This document shows, piece by piece, positions 37,320 to 47,505 of a DNA stretch of 64,000 bases; the first letter of the stretch is position 1; each line of letters begins with the position of its first letter. Location of the stretch: assembly GCA_001797315.1 (NCBI GenBank), contig MGPC01000021.1, forward strand, positions 62,001 to 126,000, in the 5' to 3' direction. The stretch comes from Curvibacter sp. GWA2_64_110. Lineage in GTDB: Bacteria > Pseudomonadota > Gammaproteobacteria > Burkholderiales > Burkholderiaceae_C. The notes under the pieces are model-generated. The model was not told where the DNA came from, did no database searches, and was given only the letters and a program-made list of their open reading frames with translations. A program made the translations under genes and the position numbers.

Positions 37320-38467
37320 GTCTTTTTCTCCATGCCGCCATCGGCAGCCGCCAGTTGTTCGGGCTGTTGCAGCAGATCGCGCAGTTCCGCCAGGAAGAGC
37401 GCGCCCTGGTGGCCGTCGGTCACGCGGTGGTCGGCCGCCAGCGAGGCGGTCAGCAGCGGCACGGCACGCAGTTCGCCCCCGTCGACCCAGGGCCGCACCA
37501 CCACACTGCCGAAGCCGACCAGCGCCACCTGCGGCGGGTAGATCACGCCGAACACCGCCTCCACGCCCTGGTCACCCAGGTTGGTGACGGTGATGGTCGG
37601 ATCGCTCATCTCGGAACTGCGCAGCGAACCGGCGCGCGCGCGCTGCACCAGGTCGGCCAGTTCGCGCATCAGTTGTGCCAGCGGCTTGCTGCCCACCTCG
37701 TGCAGAGCCGGCGCCACCAGGCCACCGCCGCGCAGGGCAATGGCCACGCCGGTGTGCACGGCTGCCGCCGGCTCGAACGCATCGTTGCGATAAAAACCAT
37801 TGAGCTGCGGCACACGCTGCAGAGCCAACGCCACGGCCTTCAATTGCAGCACGGCCGGCAGGATGCGCTCGGTGATGGCCAAGCCCTCGTTGTGCTGCTG
37901 CAGCCAGGCCAGCGCACGCGCCATCGGGATGGTCTCGCTCAGGTAGTAGTGCGGAATCTCGCGCTTGGAGCGGCTCATGGCCGCGGCAATGGCGCGGCGC
38001 ATGGCCTGCGTCCGGTCCACGGGGGCCGCTGCACTGCGCTGTGCCGCCGCAGCCTCGACATCGGCCAAGGTCACGGCGCCCTGCGCGCCGCTGCCGTGCA
38101 ACGCCTCGGCATCAATACCGAGCTCCTTGGCGCGCCGGCGCGCCGACGGCGACACGGCTGGCCGGGTTGCGGCCGCTACCGCGGCCGGCTTCGCGGCGGC
38201 CTGGGCCGGCGGGGCGACTGGTGCCGCTTCGCCCGGCGCCAGCAGTGTGGCCAGCACCGCACCCACCGGCACCGTCTCGCCCGGCTGCACCCGCAGCTCG
38301 TGGATCAGGCCCGCATCCCAGATCTCGACATCGACCGCCGCCTTGGAGGTGTCCACCACCGCCACCACCTGGCCGCGCTGGACGGCATCGCCAGGCTTGA
38401 CGTGCCACTGCAGCAGCTTGCCCTGCTCCATGTCGGCCCCCAGCGAGGGCAGCTTGAATTCGATCAT
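37316..38467 (-). CDS. Dihydrolipoamide acyltransferase (E2)
   Basis: This is the E2 component of a 2-oxoacid dehydrogenase complex, 383 residues. It has an N-terminal lipoyl domain with Lys in [13 protein letters not shown], an Ala/Pro-rich linker, an E1/E3-binding domain ([14 protein letters not shown]) and the catalytic acyltransferase domain ending in [14 protein letters not shown] with the active His. The start at 38467 ([13 protein letters not shown]) overlaps the E1beta stop (ATGA). A longer frame to 38692 is an artefact of reading through E1beta. No E3 gene is nearby, so E3 must be shared from elsewhere. Confidence 0.91.
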   Translation of the reverse strand: MIEFKLPSLGADMEQGKLLQWHVKPGDAVQRGQVVAVVDTSKAAVDVEIWDAGLIHELRVQPGETVPVGAVLATLLAPGEAAPVAPPAQAAAKPAAVAAATRPAVSPSARRRAKELGIDAEALHGSGAQGAVTLADVEAAAAQRSAAAPVDRTQAMRRAIAAAMSRSKREIPHYYLSETIPMARALAWLQQHNEGLAITERILPAVLQLKAVALALQRVPQLNGFYRNDAFEPAAAVHTGVAIALRGGGLVAPALHEVGSKPLAQLMRELADLVQRARAGSLRSSEMSDPTITVTNLGDQGVEAVFGVIYPPQVALVGFGSVVVRPWVDGGELRAVPLLTASLAADHRVTDGHQGALFLAELRDLLQQPEQLAAADGGMEKKT

Positions 38468-39450
38468 TGACCTTTCCCCATCAAAGCCTGCACCGCCGCC
38501 ACGATCTTGGGCACCTGCGGCAATGCCGCTTCTTCCAAGTGGCGCGCGTACGGAATCGGCACTTCCTCGCTGCACACGCGCGCCAGCGGCGCATCGAGGT
38601 CGAAGAAGGCCTGCTCGCCGATGCGCGCCATCACCTCGGCCGCCAGGCTGCCCGTGCGCCAGCCTTCGTCGACCACCAGCGCGCGGCGGCACTTGCGCAC
38701 CGAAGCCATGATGGTCGCGTCATCCAATGGGCGTAGTACGCGCAGGTCCACCACCTCGGCCGCGATGCCCTGCGCGGCCAGTTCCTCGGCCGCGCGCAAG
38801 GCCTTCGGCAGGGAACCGCCGTGCGTGATCAAGCTGACATCGCGGCCCACGCGCCGCACTTTGGCGCTGCGGATGTCCACCTGCACCTCATCCGGCAGCT
38901 CACCCTCCAGGGTGTAGAGCTGCGCATGCTCGAAGATCAGCACCGGGTCCGGGTCGGCCAGCGCCGGTTTGAGCATGCCGCGCGCGTCCTCGACGGTGGC
39001 CGGTGCCAGCACTTTCAGGCCCGGCACATGGGCGTACCAGCCCTCGAAGCTGTTGGAGTGCTGGGCCGCCACCTGGCGCCCGGCGCCGGTGGCCATGCGG
39101 ATCACGATCGGCACCGAGAACTGGCCGCCCGACATGTGACGCAGCATGGCCGCGGTGTTGACGATGGGGTCGAGCGCCAGCAGGCTGAAGTTCACCGTCA
39201 TGACTTCGACGATCGGCCGCAGGCCGCCGAGCGCGGCGCCGATGCCGGCACCAACAAAACCGAGTTCGGACAGCGGTGTGTCGCGGATGCGCTCCGGGCC
39301 GAATTCGTCGAGCAGGCCCTTGGACACCGCGTAGGTGCCGCCGTAGCGCCCGACGTCCTCGCCCATCAGGAACACGCGCGCGTCGGCGTGCAACGCTTCC
39401 CGTAGCGCCTCGCGCATGGCCTCGCGGTAAGTGATGCGCCGGACCATCAT
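38464..39450 (-). CDS. 2-oxoacid dehydrogenase E1, beta subunit
   Basis: This is the beta subunit of the thiamine-diphosphate decarboxylase E1, 328 residues, of the pyruvate/acetoin dehydrogenase type. Landmarks are [34 protein letters not shown] and the C-terminal [15 protein letters not shown]. The ATG at 39450 overlaps the stop of a 20-codon ORF (ATGA); a second ATG at 39447 lies 7 nt from a GGAGG site carried by the repeat, so translation may start at either. Together with E1alpha it forms the heterotetramer. The substrate is not settled by sequence. Confidence 0.91.
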   Translation of the reverse strand: MMVRRITYREAMREALREALHADARVFLMGEDVGRYGGTYAVSKGLLDEFGPERIRDTPLSELGFVGAGIGAALGGLRPIVEVMTVNFSLLALDPIVNTAAMLRHMSGGQFSVPIVIRMATGAGRQVAAQHSNSFEGWYAHVPGLKVLAPATVEDARGMLKPALADPDPVLIFEHAQLYTLEGELPDEVQVDIRSAKVRRVGRDVSLITHGGSLPKALRAAEELAAQGIAAEVVDLRVLRPLDDATIMASVRKCRRALVVDEGWRTGSLAAEVMARIGEQAFFDLDAPLARVCSEEVPIPYARHLEEAALPQVPKIVAAVQALMGKGQ

Positions 39451-39509
39451 GAAACCTCCGTGCTGCGCACTGCGGTGCGAGCCTCTTCGGACGGCCGTGC
39501 GCGGCTCAT
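39447..39509 (-). CDS. Mini-ORF 2 (20 codons) in the E1 operon
   Basis: This is the second copy of the tandem unit. It encodes 20 residues beginning [16 protein letters not shown]. Its ATG overlaps the stop of mini-ORF 1, and its own stop overlaps the E1beta ATG, so ribosomes can pass from gene to gene. No function is known; its use may be the act of translation rather than the peptide. Confidence 0.35.
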   Translation of the reverse strand: MSRARPSEEARTAVRSTEVS

Positions 39510-39571
39510 TGTGAAACCTCCGTGCTACGCACTGCGGTGCAAGCCTCTTCGGGCGGCCGTGCGCGGCTCAT
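39451..39571 (-). repeat. Tandem 62-bp repeat carrying mini-ORFs between E1alpha and E1beta
   Basis: Two 59-bp near-identical copies (39451-39509 and 39513-39571; three mismatches) are repeated with a period of 62. On the minus strand each copy starts with ATG, runs 20 or so codons and ends near a GGAGG Shine-Dalgarno just before the next start. The period of 62 equals 21 codons minus one base, which keeps the ATGA overlaps. It looks like a duplicated dispersed element. Confidence 0.7.
39506..39571 (-). CDS. Mini-ORF 1 (21 codons) in the E1 operon
   Basis: This is the first copy of the tandem unit. It encodes 21 residues beginning [16 protein letters not shown]. The ATG overlaps the E1alpha stop (ATGA) and its TGA overlaps the ATG of mini-ORF 2. 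A GGAGG site near its end lies 7 nt before the next start. There is no sign of a conserved product. Confidence 0.35.
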   Translation of the reverse strand: MSRARPPEEACTAVRSTEVSQ

Positions 39572-40580
39572 GTGCCCGCTCCCTGCGGCGTCTGCACGTC
39601 GCGCAGCAGATCGGCCCCCGGCTCCCAGCTGCCGGCCTCGGCAAAGGCCACTGCGGCCTCGACCTCGGCCTGCGCCGCGGCATCGAGCGCCAGAAATGCG
39701 TCTTCGGTCAGCAGCCCCTGGGCCTTCAGGCGTGCCGTATAGGTATGGATCGGCCCGCGCGTCTTCCAGGCTTCAACTTCGGCCTTGTCGCGGTAGAGCT
39801 CGGGGTCGAACATCGAATGAGCGCGGAAGCGGTAGGTACGCAACTCCAGGAACAGCGGGCCACCGCCTTGGCGCACCTGTTGCGCGGCTTGCTGCACCGC
39901 GGTATGCACCGCGACCACGTCCATGCCATCGACCGACACCGTGCCCAGACCATAGGACGCCGCCTTGGCGCACAGATCGGTCTGTGCTTCCGAGCGCGCC
40001 AGCGCCGTGCCCATGGCGTACAGGTTGTTCTCGCACAGGAACAACACCGGCAACTGCCACAGCGCGGCCAGGTTGGCCGCCTCGTGGAACGCGCCCTCGG
40101 CCATCGCTCCTTCGCCGAAGAAGCAGGCGGTCAGCGCCGGGCGCTTGCTCATCTTGTCGGCCAGCGCCAGCCCCACGGCCAGCGGCAGGCCGCCGCCGAC
40201 GATGGCATTGCCGCCGAAGAAGCGGTGTGCCCGGTCGAACAGGTGCATGGAGCCGCCGCGCCCGCGCGAACAGCCCTCCTGCTTGCCGAACATCTCGGCC
40301 ATGATGGCGCCCATCCCGACGCCGTGCAGCAGCGCATGGCCGTGCTCGCGGTAGGTGGCGACGACGTTGTCCTCGGCTTGCAGCGCGCGCAGGGCACCGG
40401 TGGCCACCGCCTCCTCGCCGATGTACAGGTGCAGGAAGCCGCGGATCTTCTGCTCGCCGTAGAGTTGGGCACAGCGCTCCTCCATGCGACGGATGCGCAG
40501 CATGTCGGCCAGCATGGCGTGCGCCAGAGGCGGACCCCACGGTACTGGACCGGTTGGCGGCGCAGGAATGGACGCTTCGC

Positions 40581-40584
<4 letters not shown>
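39568..40584 (-). CDS. 2-oxoacid dehydrogenase E1, alpha subunit
   Basis: This is the alpha subunit of the thiamine-diphosphate enzyme E1, 338 residues. The cofactor motif reads [17 protein letters not shown] ... CENN (the GDG...NN pattern with Glu for Asp), and the loop [18 protein letters not shown] is close to the family HSMSDP loop. Its ATG at 40584 overlaps the synthetase stop (ATGA). The C-terminus is followed by the duplicated mini-ORFs and not directly by E1beta, which is unusual. The subunit type is like the acetoin/pyruvate dehydrogenase group. Confidence 0.92.
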
Positions 40585-42359
<1,775 letters not shown>

Positions 42360-42442
42360 GGACCCTCCAGGTCAACGCCGTCACGCATGCGCCACGCGTG
42401 CGACAGGGCGTTGCCAGCTTAGCCCGCCGCCCAGGCCGGTTT

Positions 42443-42456
42443 TTGACATAGATCAA
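42443..42456 (-). promoter_or_regulatory. FNR/ANR-type site upstream of the synthetase operon
   Basis: TTGACATAGATCAA matches the TTGAT-N4-ATCAA consensus with a single change. It lies 84-97 bp before the synthetase ATG, which suits activation under low oxygen. A direct test would be needed to tell FNR from CRP-like or DNR binding. Confidence 0.45.
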
Positions 42457-42459
42457 GTA

Positions 42460-42509
42460 GGACCTGTTCGCCCGCTTTTTGCAAGTGCAAAAACAAAATG
42501 AACAGGTCC
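42460..42509 (-). repeat. Nested inverted repeat between TonB receptor gene and synthetase operon
   Basis: Outer arms GGACCTGTTC and GAACAGGTCC (10 bp, perfect) enclose an inner palindrome TTTTTGCAAGTGCAAAAA. It lies 15 bp after the receptor stop (minus strand) and next to the FNR-like site. It may end the receptor transcript; there is no clean T-run, so it could instead be a protein site or an element remnant. Confidence 0.5.
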
Positions 42510-42523
42510 GGGCGTTCCCGGCA

Positions 42524-44572
42524 TCAGAAGCTGATCTGCAGGCCGGCTTTCAGGTTGCGCCCCGGCAGCGGCGCCTTGCCTGCCGCGGTCTGCGTCAGGA
42601 TGGAACTGGCCGAATAGGCCAGCGTGTCGCCGATGTTGTCCAGCCGCGCGTACCACAGCAGCTGCGACTTGCCGGTTTTGGCACGGTAGGTCAGCGCCGC
42701 GTTCCACAGCGTGTAGCCGCTGGTGGCCAGCTGGCCGTCGGGCACGCGGTCCTGCGCCGCGATCTGGTCGACACCCAGGCGCGCACCCCAGGGGCCACCG
42801 GACCACAGCAGCGTGGCGCCCAGGCGCATCGGTGCGATGCGCGGCAGCGGCTGGCCGGTGCTGGTGTTGTCGGCCCGTACGGTGTCGGCACGCAGCGCCA
42901 GGTCGAGCTTGTGCGCCCCTTCCAGCAAACGGATGTTGCCGTTCACCTCCAGCCCGGTGAAGCGCGCCTGCACCTGGGTGTAGCTGTACTTCGGCGGCGA
43001 GGCCGTCAGGTCGGAGCCTTCGAGCGAGATGTAGTTGCCGAACTGGTTGACGAAGGCCTGCACACCGGCGCTGTGGGCGCCGCGCCGCCACGCGGCGCCG
43101 ATATCCAGGTTGGTCGAGCGTTCCTTCTCCAGGTTGGCATTGCCGATCTCATAGGCGTTGGTCGCCACGTGCTGGCCGTCGGCGAACAGCTCGTAGTCTT
43201 TCGGCGCCCGCTCGCTCCATGACAGATTGGAAGTGAGCTGCCACTCGGGCGCGACCTTCCACAAGGCCCCCAGCGCATAACTGATCGGCAGGAAGTGGCG
43301 CGAAGCAGCCGTGAAACGGCTGAGGGTCGGGTGGCCGAGCGAGTCCACCTGGACCGACTCCAGCCGCGCGCCGGCACTCAGGCGGCCCCAGCTCGTGGCC
43401 AGTTCCTCGTGCGCGAACGCCGCGCCCTGGCGCGTGCGGCTGTAGGGCGCAAACGCTTCGCTGCCGTCGGCCGAGAACTCGCCGTCCTCGTACTGCAAAC
43501 CGACCACACCATCGAGCGCCCCGACCTTGGCATGGCGCGCCTGCAGGCGCAGGTCGTTGCCGGTGTTCTTGAACAGCGTGCCGGCCGCACCGGCATTGAA
43601 CTCGGTGTGCTGGTAGTCGCTGCGGCTGAACTGCGCCTTCACGCTTTGCAGCGCACCGCTCAGGTCGCGCACTTCGCCCTCCAGCGCCAGGCGGCTGGAC
43701 TGCATGCCGATCCGGACCTCGTCTTCGGCCACCGTGCCGTAGCGCGTGCCGTAGCTGGAGAGCGAGGCGCCCAGGTAGCCGCGGTCGAAGAACAGCGAGC
43801 CGCCGAGCGAGCCGCCCCAGGCTTCGCTGGCCGAGTTGCAGATGCGCCGGCCGTAGCTCGTCACGCCACCGCGGGTGCAGGCCAGATCCGCCGGCACACT
43901 GACGTCCTGCGTGTTGCGCGACATCACGTCGGCATGCAGTGCGTAGCGGTCGGTGCCGGTCTCCAGCAGCACGGCGCCGGACTGTTCGCGGTTGCCGCTG
44001 GCCAGGCCCAGGTCGGCCTTGCCGGCCACGCCACCCTTGGCGTCGAACAGCGGTTCGCGCGGAATGCGGTTGTCGATCACGTTGACCACGCCGCCGACCG
44101 CATTGCCGCCGTACTGCAGCGCGCCGGGGCCACGCAGCACCTCGACCCGTTCAATGGTCAGCGGATCCTGGGTCACGGCGTGGTCGTAGCTCAGGCTGGA
44201 GACATCGCTGCTGGCGCCGCCGTTGTTGAGGATGCGGATGCGGTCGCCGTCGAGACCGCGGATCACCGGCCGGCTGGCGTTGGGGCCGAAGTAGGTGCTG
44301 CTGACGCCGGGCGTGCCGTCGAGCGTTTCGCCCAGCGTCGATTTGGAGCGCAACAGCAGCTCATCACCCGAATACTGGGCGGCAGGCGCTATCAATTCGG
44401 TAGCACCCAGCGGATTGCCGGTGACCACCACCGGTGCCAGGCTGGGCGCCTCGGCGGATTGGGCCCAGGCATCGGCGCCGGCCAGCAGGGCCAGCGCGGC
44501 GGCGGCCGTTGGGAAAAGAGGAAAGACAGAGGCAGCGCGAGGCGCACTGCGCGGTGGGTTGGTGTTGTTCAT
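42524..44572 (-). CDS. TonB-dependent receptor, ZnuD-like
   Basis: This is an outer-membrane TonB-dependent receptor of 682 residues from the ATG at 44572. After the signal peptide (cleaved near AWAQ) comes the TonB-box and plug region (LAPVVVTGNP, VIRGLDGDRIRILNNG, VEVLRGPGALQYGGNAVGGVVNVID) and then the barrel, ending in the terminal Phe (GLQISF). A pair of Cys in a surface loop (ACTRGG and RRICNS) and the neighbours point to the zinc receptor ZnuD. It follows a small protein, DUF3299, permease and ATPase genes, a set linked with zinc limitation. Haem or copper uptake is an alternative. Confidence 0.86.
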   Translation of the reverse strand: MNNTNPPRSAPRAASVFPLFPTAAAALALLAGADAWAQSAEAPSLAPVVVTGNPLGATELIAPAAQYSGDELLLRSKSTLGETLDGTPGVSSTYFGPNASRPVIRGLDGDRIRILNNGGASSDVSSLSYDHAVTQDPLTIERVEVLRGPGALQYGGNAVGGVVNVIDNRIPREPLFDAKGGVAGKADLGLASGNREQSGAVLLETGTDRYALHADVMSRNTQDVSVPADLACTRGGVTSYGRRICNSASEAWGGSLGGSLFFDRGYLGASLSSYGTRYGTVAEDEVRIGMQSSRLALEGEVRDLSGALQSVKAQFSRSDYQHTEFNAGAAGTLFKNTGNDLRLQARHAKVGALDGVVGLQYEDGEFSADGSEAFAPYSRTRQGAAFAHEELATSWGRLSAGARLESVQVDSLGHPTLSRFTAASRHFLPISYALGALWKVAPEWQLTSNLSWSERAPKDYELFADGQHVATNAYEIGNANLEKERSTNLDIGAAWRRGAHSAGVQAFVNQFGNYISLEGSDLTASPPKYSYTQVQARFTGLEVNGNIRLLEGAHKLDLALRADTVRADNTSTGQPLPRIAPMRLGATLLWSGGPWGARLGVDQIAAQDRVPDGQLATSGYTLWNAALTYRAKTGKSQLLWYARLDNIGDTLAYSASSILTQTAAGKAPLPGRNLKAGLQISF
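44388..44409 (+). repeat. Dispersed palindromic repeat, copy inside the TonB receptor gene
   Basis: GCTATCAATTCGGTAGCACC shows the typical head (GCTA/TAGC arms). The tail is poorly kept. It lies in the plug N-terminal region and is read in frame on the minus strand (ATELIAPAA), between the TonB box and the plug core. Confidence 0.6.
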
Positions 44573-44647
44573 GACAGGTTCGTTGAATCGGAAGAACTTG
44601 CGCCATGCCGGCAAACAACTCGGCATGAAACAAGGACGGCACGGGAT

Positions 44648-45049
44648 TCAGCGAACCAGGGGGGGTGCACGCGCCTCGAAGGGCGCGGGAGCCGGTAGAA
44701 ACAGGCCGGCAACGACCGCCTGCGAGATGAAAATGGGCAGTGGCAGCGCCAGCGCCAGCAGCGCCAAGGCCGGCAGCACATCGGCGTGACCAAGCTGGTC
44801 GTACAGGCGGCAGTCCGACTCATCGCCCGCCGGTGCCAGCAGGTGGGCCAGCAAGCCCGTGGCATGTGCCTCGTGGCCCTGCGCGGCTTGCGCCACAACC
44901 GATACCGCGCCGGCCTGCGGGCTGTGCAGCACACGGTGCGCCAGCCCCAGCAATTGCGCCCACAGCAGGGCGACGACCAGCAGCAGCACCGGGCTCAGGG
45001 CCGGGTGCCGACGTGTCGTCAAAAGCGGGGTGGAACGAATGGGCAGCAT
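44648..45049 (-). CDS. Small membrane/His-containing protein of the zinc locus
   Basis: This is a 133-residue protein with a hydrophobic N-terminal segment (VLLLVVALLWAQLLGLAHRVLH) and a second one (about 92-114). It has several His (HRVLHS, HEAHATGLLAHLL, LGHAD) and CRLYDQLGH, a pattern seen in small proteins located beside ZnuD-type receptors and related to DUF2946. It is likely periplasmic or membrane-bound and may bind metal. The stop is 75 bp ahead of the receptor start. Its own start lies 31 bp after the DUF3299 stop, so it is in the same operon. Function is unproven. Confidence 0.7.
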   Translation of the reverse strand: MLPIRSTPLLTTRRHPALSPVLLLVVALLWAQLLGLAHRVLHSPQAGAVSVVAQAAQGHEAHATGLLAHLLAPAGDESDCRLYDQLGHADVLPALALLALALPLPIFISQAVVAGLFLPAPAPFEARAPPLVR

Positions 45050-45080
45050 GGCGGGAAAGACGCTGATTTTAGTGCGGCGT

Positions 45081-45590
45081 CTATTTCACCGGCACCGCAT
45101 CGGTCATGCGGTAGTACATGCCGTAGGAATCGTCATGCAGCACGAAAAAGCGCCCTTCCACCACCACCGGCTCCATGCCGTACTTCACCGGCGTCTTGCT
45201 CTTCACCTCGATCATGCTTTCCGGCCCGCCGGGCACGCAGAAGGAACAGGTCAGCGGCACCGCGCTGAGCAGAAAGTGCGTCTGCTTCTCGCCCGGGTCG
45301 AGCGGCATCATGAAACCCTGCACGCGCTGGGTCTTCTGGTCCAGCGCCTGGACCGCCGGCGGAAACACCGGCAGCACGCGGTTTTTCTCCACCCGGGGCT
45401 TGACCGACGTCAGCAGCGACCAGGGCAGGACATCGTTGCGCTCTTTCAACTGCGGGAACGGGCTGTTGGGGCTGTGCACGCCGGCGCCGCTGCCGTAGGG
45501 CACGGCGGGCAGCGGCGCACCCGATTGCGCCCGGGCGCCCAGCGTGGCGCACAGCAGCATGGCAAGCAACGACAGAGAACGCATGGTCAT
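45081..45590 (-). CDS. DUF3299 periplasmic protein
   Basis: This is a 169-residue exported protein of the DUF3299 family. The signal peptide is cleaved near GARAQ. The conserved core includes GFMMPLDPGEKQTHFLL and VPLTCSFCVPGGPES with two Cys, which may bind metal or form a disulphide. DUF3299 genes commonly stand with an FtsX-like permease and ATPase; I recall the Pseudomonas operon PA4063-PA4066 of this kind as induced by zinc starvation. It is 7 bp after the permease gene. The biochemical role is unknown. Confidence 0.87.
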   Translation of the reverse strand: MTMRSLSLLAMLLCATLGARAQSGAPLPAVPYGSGAGVHSPNSPFPQLKERNDVLPWSLLTSVKPRVEKNRVLPVFPPAVQALDQKTQRVQGFMMPLDPGEKQTHFLLSAVPLTCSFCVPGGPESMIEVKSKTPVKYGMEPVVVEGRFFVLHDDSYGMYYRMTDAVPVK

Positions 45591-45597
45591 CTTGGGT

Positions 45598-46818
45598 TCA
45601 GTTCTTCGAACTCAGTAATTGTCCGGCTTCCACCCGGTAGGCGCTGAGCGCCGGCAGCAAGGCCGCCAGCACCGCCACGCCGAGCGCGAGCACCGGCACC
45701 CAGGCCTCCACCCCCAGCCAGAGCCAGCCGGTCAGGGGCAGCGATTGCTCGGCCTGCAACAAATAGCCTAGCAGACCTGTCAAGCCGTGGCCGACGAGCA
45801 GGCCCAGCACGCTGGCCAGCACGGCCAGCCACAGTGCCTCGCACAGCAGCAGGCCGGCCAGCCGGGCCGGGCTGGCACCCAGCATGCGCAGCAGCGCCAG
45901 ATCGGCACGGCGCTCGCGCACCGCGTTCCACAGCGCGATGAAGACGCTCAGGGCCGCGGTCAGCAGCAGCACGGCGCCGAAGCCGCGCAGCACGTCGGCA
46001 CCGACACCGACCATGCGCAGCAGGCGCGTGATCTCCAGTGCCGGCGCCGCCGCCTGCAGCTTGGTCGTGCTGTTGACGAAGCGCGGAAACGAGACGGCGG
46101 CCAGCGGGCTGCGGTACCGGATCAGCGCCAGCGTGATCTCGCGCTGCTCGTCTTCGCGGGCCGCGTCATGGTCGTCGTCGTGCGCATCGGCCTTGCCGTG
46201 AGCGACCTCATGCACCGCCCACACCGATTCGGTGGCGGTCAGCACCAGCCTGTCCAGCACGCAGCCGCAAGGCACCAGCACGCCGACCACCCGGTAGGGA
46301 TGGGCCGCATGCGCCGCGCCGCCACCGCCCAGGCCATGGGCGCCGGCAAAGGCCTGCCCCGGCTGCAGCCCGGTGGCCTGCGCCGCCTGGGCGCCGAGCA
46401 CCACCTCCATCGGCGCCTGCCAGGGCTGGCCTTGCGCCAGTTGCGCGCCGTAGTGGCGCAGGTAGTCGGGCGTGGTGCCGACAATGCGAAAGCCCTGGTA
46501 GCTGTCGCCCAGGCTGAGCGGAATCAGTTGGGCGACGCGCGGGTCACGCGCCAGCGCCTGCACGGCGGCCAGCGGAATATTGCCCGGCGGCACGTCGAGG
46601 TGAAAGACGCCGGCCAGGATCAGCTGCATCGGGCTGCCCTTGGCGCCGACCACGGCGTCGATGCCGGCCAGGTCGCGCTCGAAGGCACGGTCGATCTGCG
46701 CACGCGTCAGCAACACAAAGGTGATGGCGGCCAGGCCGAGCGCGAGCAGCAGCAGGTTGAGGCCGGCGGCCAGCGGCCGCGAGACCAGGTAGCGCCACGA
46801 CAATGCTATTGTTTTCAT
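45598..46818 (-). CDS. FtsX-like ABC permease with His/Asp-rich loop
   Basis: This is a 406-residue permease of the MacB/LolC/FtsX superfamily, with an N-terminal helix, a large periplasmic domain and three C-terminal helices. A loop in the periplasmic domain (about residues 203-226) is packed with His, Asp and Glu (HEVAHGKADAHDDDHD), which is likely to bind zinc or another divalent metal. Its ATG overlaps the ATPase stop (ATGA). With the ATPase it forms an ABC unit that may act in zinc homeostasis rather than lipid or antibiotic transport. A dispersed repeat lies at its very start (46805-46825). Confidence 0.86.
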   Translation of the reverse strand: MKTIALSWRYLVSRPLAAGLNLLLLALGLAAITFVLLTRAQIDRAFERDLAGIDAVVGAKGSPMQLILAGVFHLDVPPGNIPLAAVQALARDPRVAQLIPLSLGDSYQGFRIVGTTPDYLRHYGAQLAQGQPWQAPMEVVLGAQAAQATGLQPGQAFAGAHGLGGGGAAHAAHPYRVVGVLVPCGCVLDRLVLTATESVWAVHEVAHGKADAHDDDHDAAREDEQREITLALIRYRSPLAAVSFPRFVNSTTKLQAAAPALEITRLLRMVGVGADVLRGFGAVLLLTAALSVFIALWNAVRERRADLALLRMLGASPARLAGLLLCEALWLAVLASVLGLLVGHGLTGLLGYLLQAEQSLPLTGWLWLGVEAWVPVLALGVAVLAALLPALSAYRVEAGQLLSSKN

Positions 46819-46825
46819 AGCTTTT
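46805..46825 (+). repeat. Dispersed palindromic repeat at the start of the permease gene
   Basis: GCTATTGTTTTCATAGC (GCTAT/ATAGC arms) spans the ATPase-permease junction. On the minus strand it supplies the start MKTIAL of the permease and the last codons of the ATPase. The conserved tail of the family is not clear here. Confidence 0.5.
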
Positions 46826-47495
46826 CGCGGATGTTGGATAAGGCCTGAGGCTCATTTTGAGCATCAAGATCGAGCACCGTGGCCGCCGGCAACGCCTGCC
46901 GCACCCGTGCGTCGTGGGTGGCGATCACCAGCGTGGCGCCGGCCTGCTGCGCTGCAGCCTGCAGCAGCGCCAGTGCATCGCGCGCGGCGTCATCGTCCAG
47001 GCTGGCGGTGGGCTCGTCGGCCAGGATCATCTTCGGTTGCAGCAGCACGGCACGCGCCAGCGCCACGCGCTGTGCCTGGCCGCCCGAGAGCTGCCTGGGC
47101 TTGCGCGCGGCCAACTCGGCCACGCCCAGGGCCGCCAGCGCACGCTGGATGGCGGCCCGGTCCTCCGGCAGGCCGGCGGCAAAGTAGGCCAGCCCCAGGT
47201 TGCCGGCCACGCTGAGTGCCTCGCTCAGGTGCAGCTGCTGCGGCAGAAAGCCGATGTGGCGTGCGCGCCAGGCATCGCGCTGCACAGCGGAAAGTGCCGC
47301 CATCGATTGGCCGGCCACTACCAACTCGCCGCCACTGGGCGAGCGCAGGCCGGCCGCCAGCGAGAGCCAGGTGGACTTGCCGACCCCCGAGCGCCCACGC
47401 AACAGCAGTACGCCGCCTTGCGGCACATTCACATCGGGAAAGGTCAGCTGCGCCCCGCCCGGGTAGCGGTATTCGAGTCCGTGCGTGGCGATCAT
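46815..47495 (-). CDS. ABC transporter ATP-binding protein of the zinc locus
   Basis: This is a 226-residue ATPase of the LolD/MacB type. Motifs are GRSGVGKST (Walker A), the signature LSGGQAQR, Walker B MILADEPTASLDD and the switch His in VIATHD. The start at 47495 (MIATHGLEYRYPGG) is preferred over the frame to 47564, which overlaps msrA. It is 10 bp after the msrA stop and overlaps the permease gene, so it is part of the run msrA-ATPase-permease-DUF3299-small protein-receptor on one strand. Confidence 0.9.
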   Translation of the reverse strand: MIATHGLEYRYPGGAQLTFPDVNVPQGGVLLLRGRSGVGKSTWLSLAAGLRSPSGGELVVAGQSMAALSAVQRDAWRARHIGFLPQQLHLSEALSVAGNLGLAYFAAGLPEDRAAIQRALAALGVAELAARKPRQLSGGQAQRVALARAVLLQPKMILADEPTASLDDDAARDALALLQAAAQQAGATLVIATHDARVRQALPAATVLDLDAQNEPQALSNIREKL

Positions 47496-47505
47496 GCGCA
47501 ACGCC

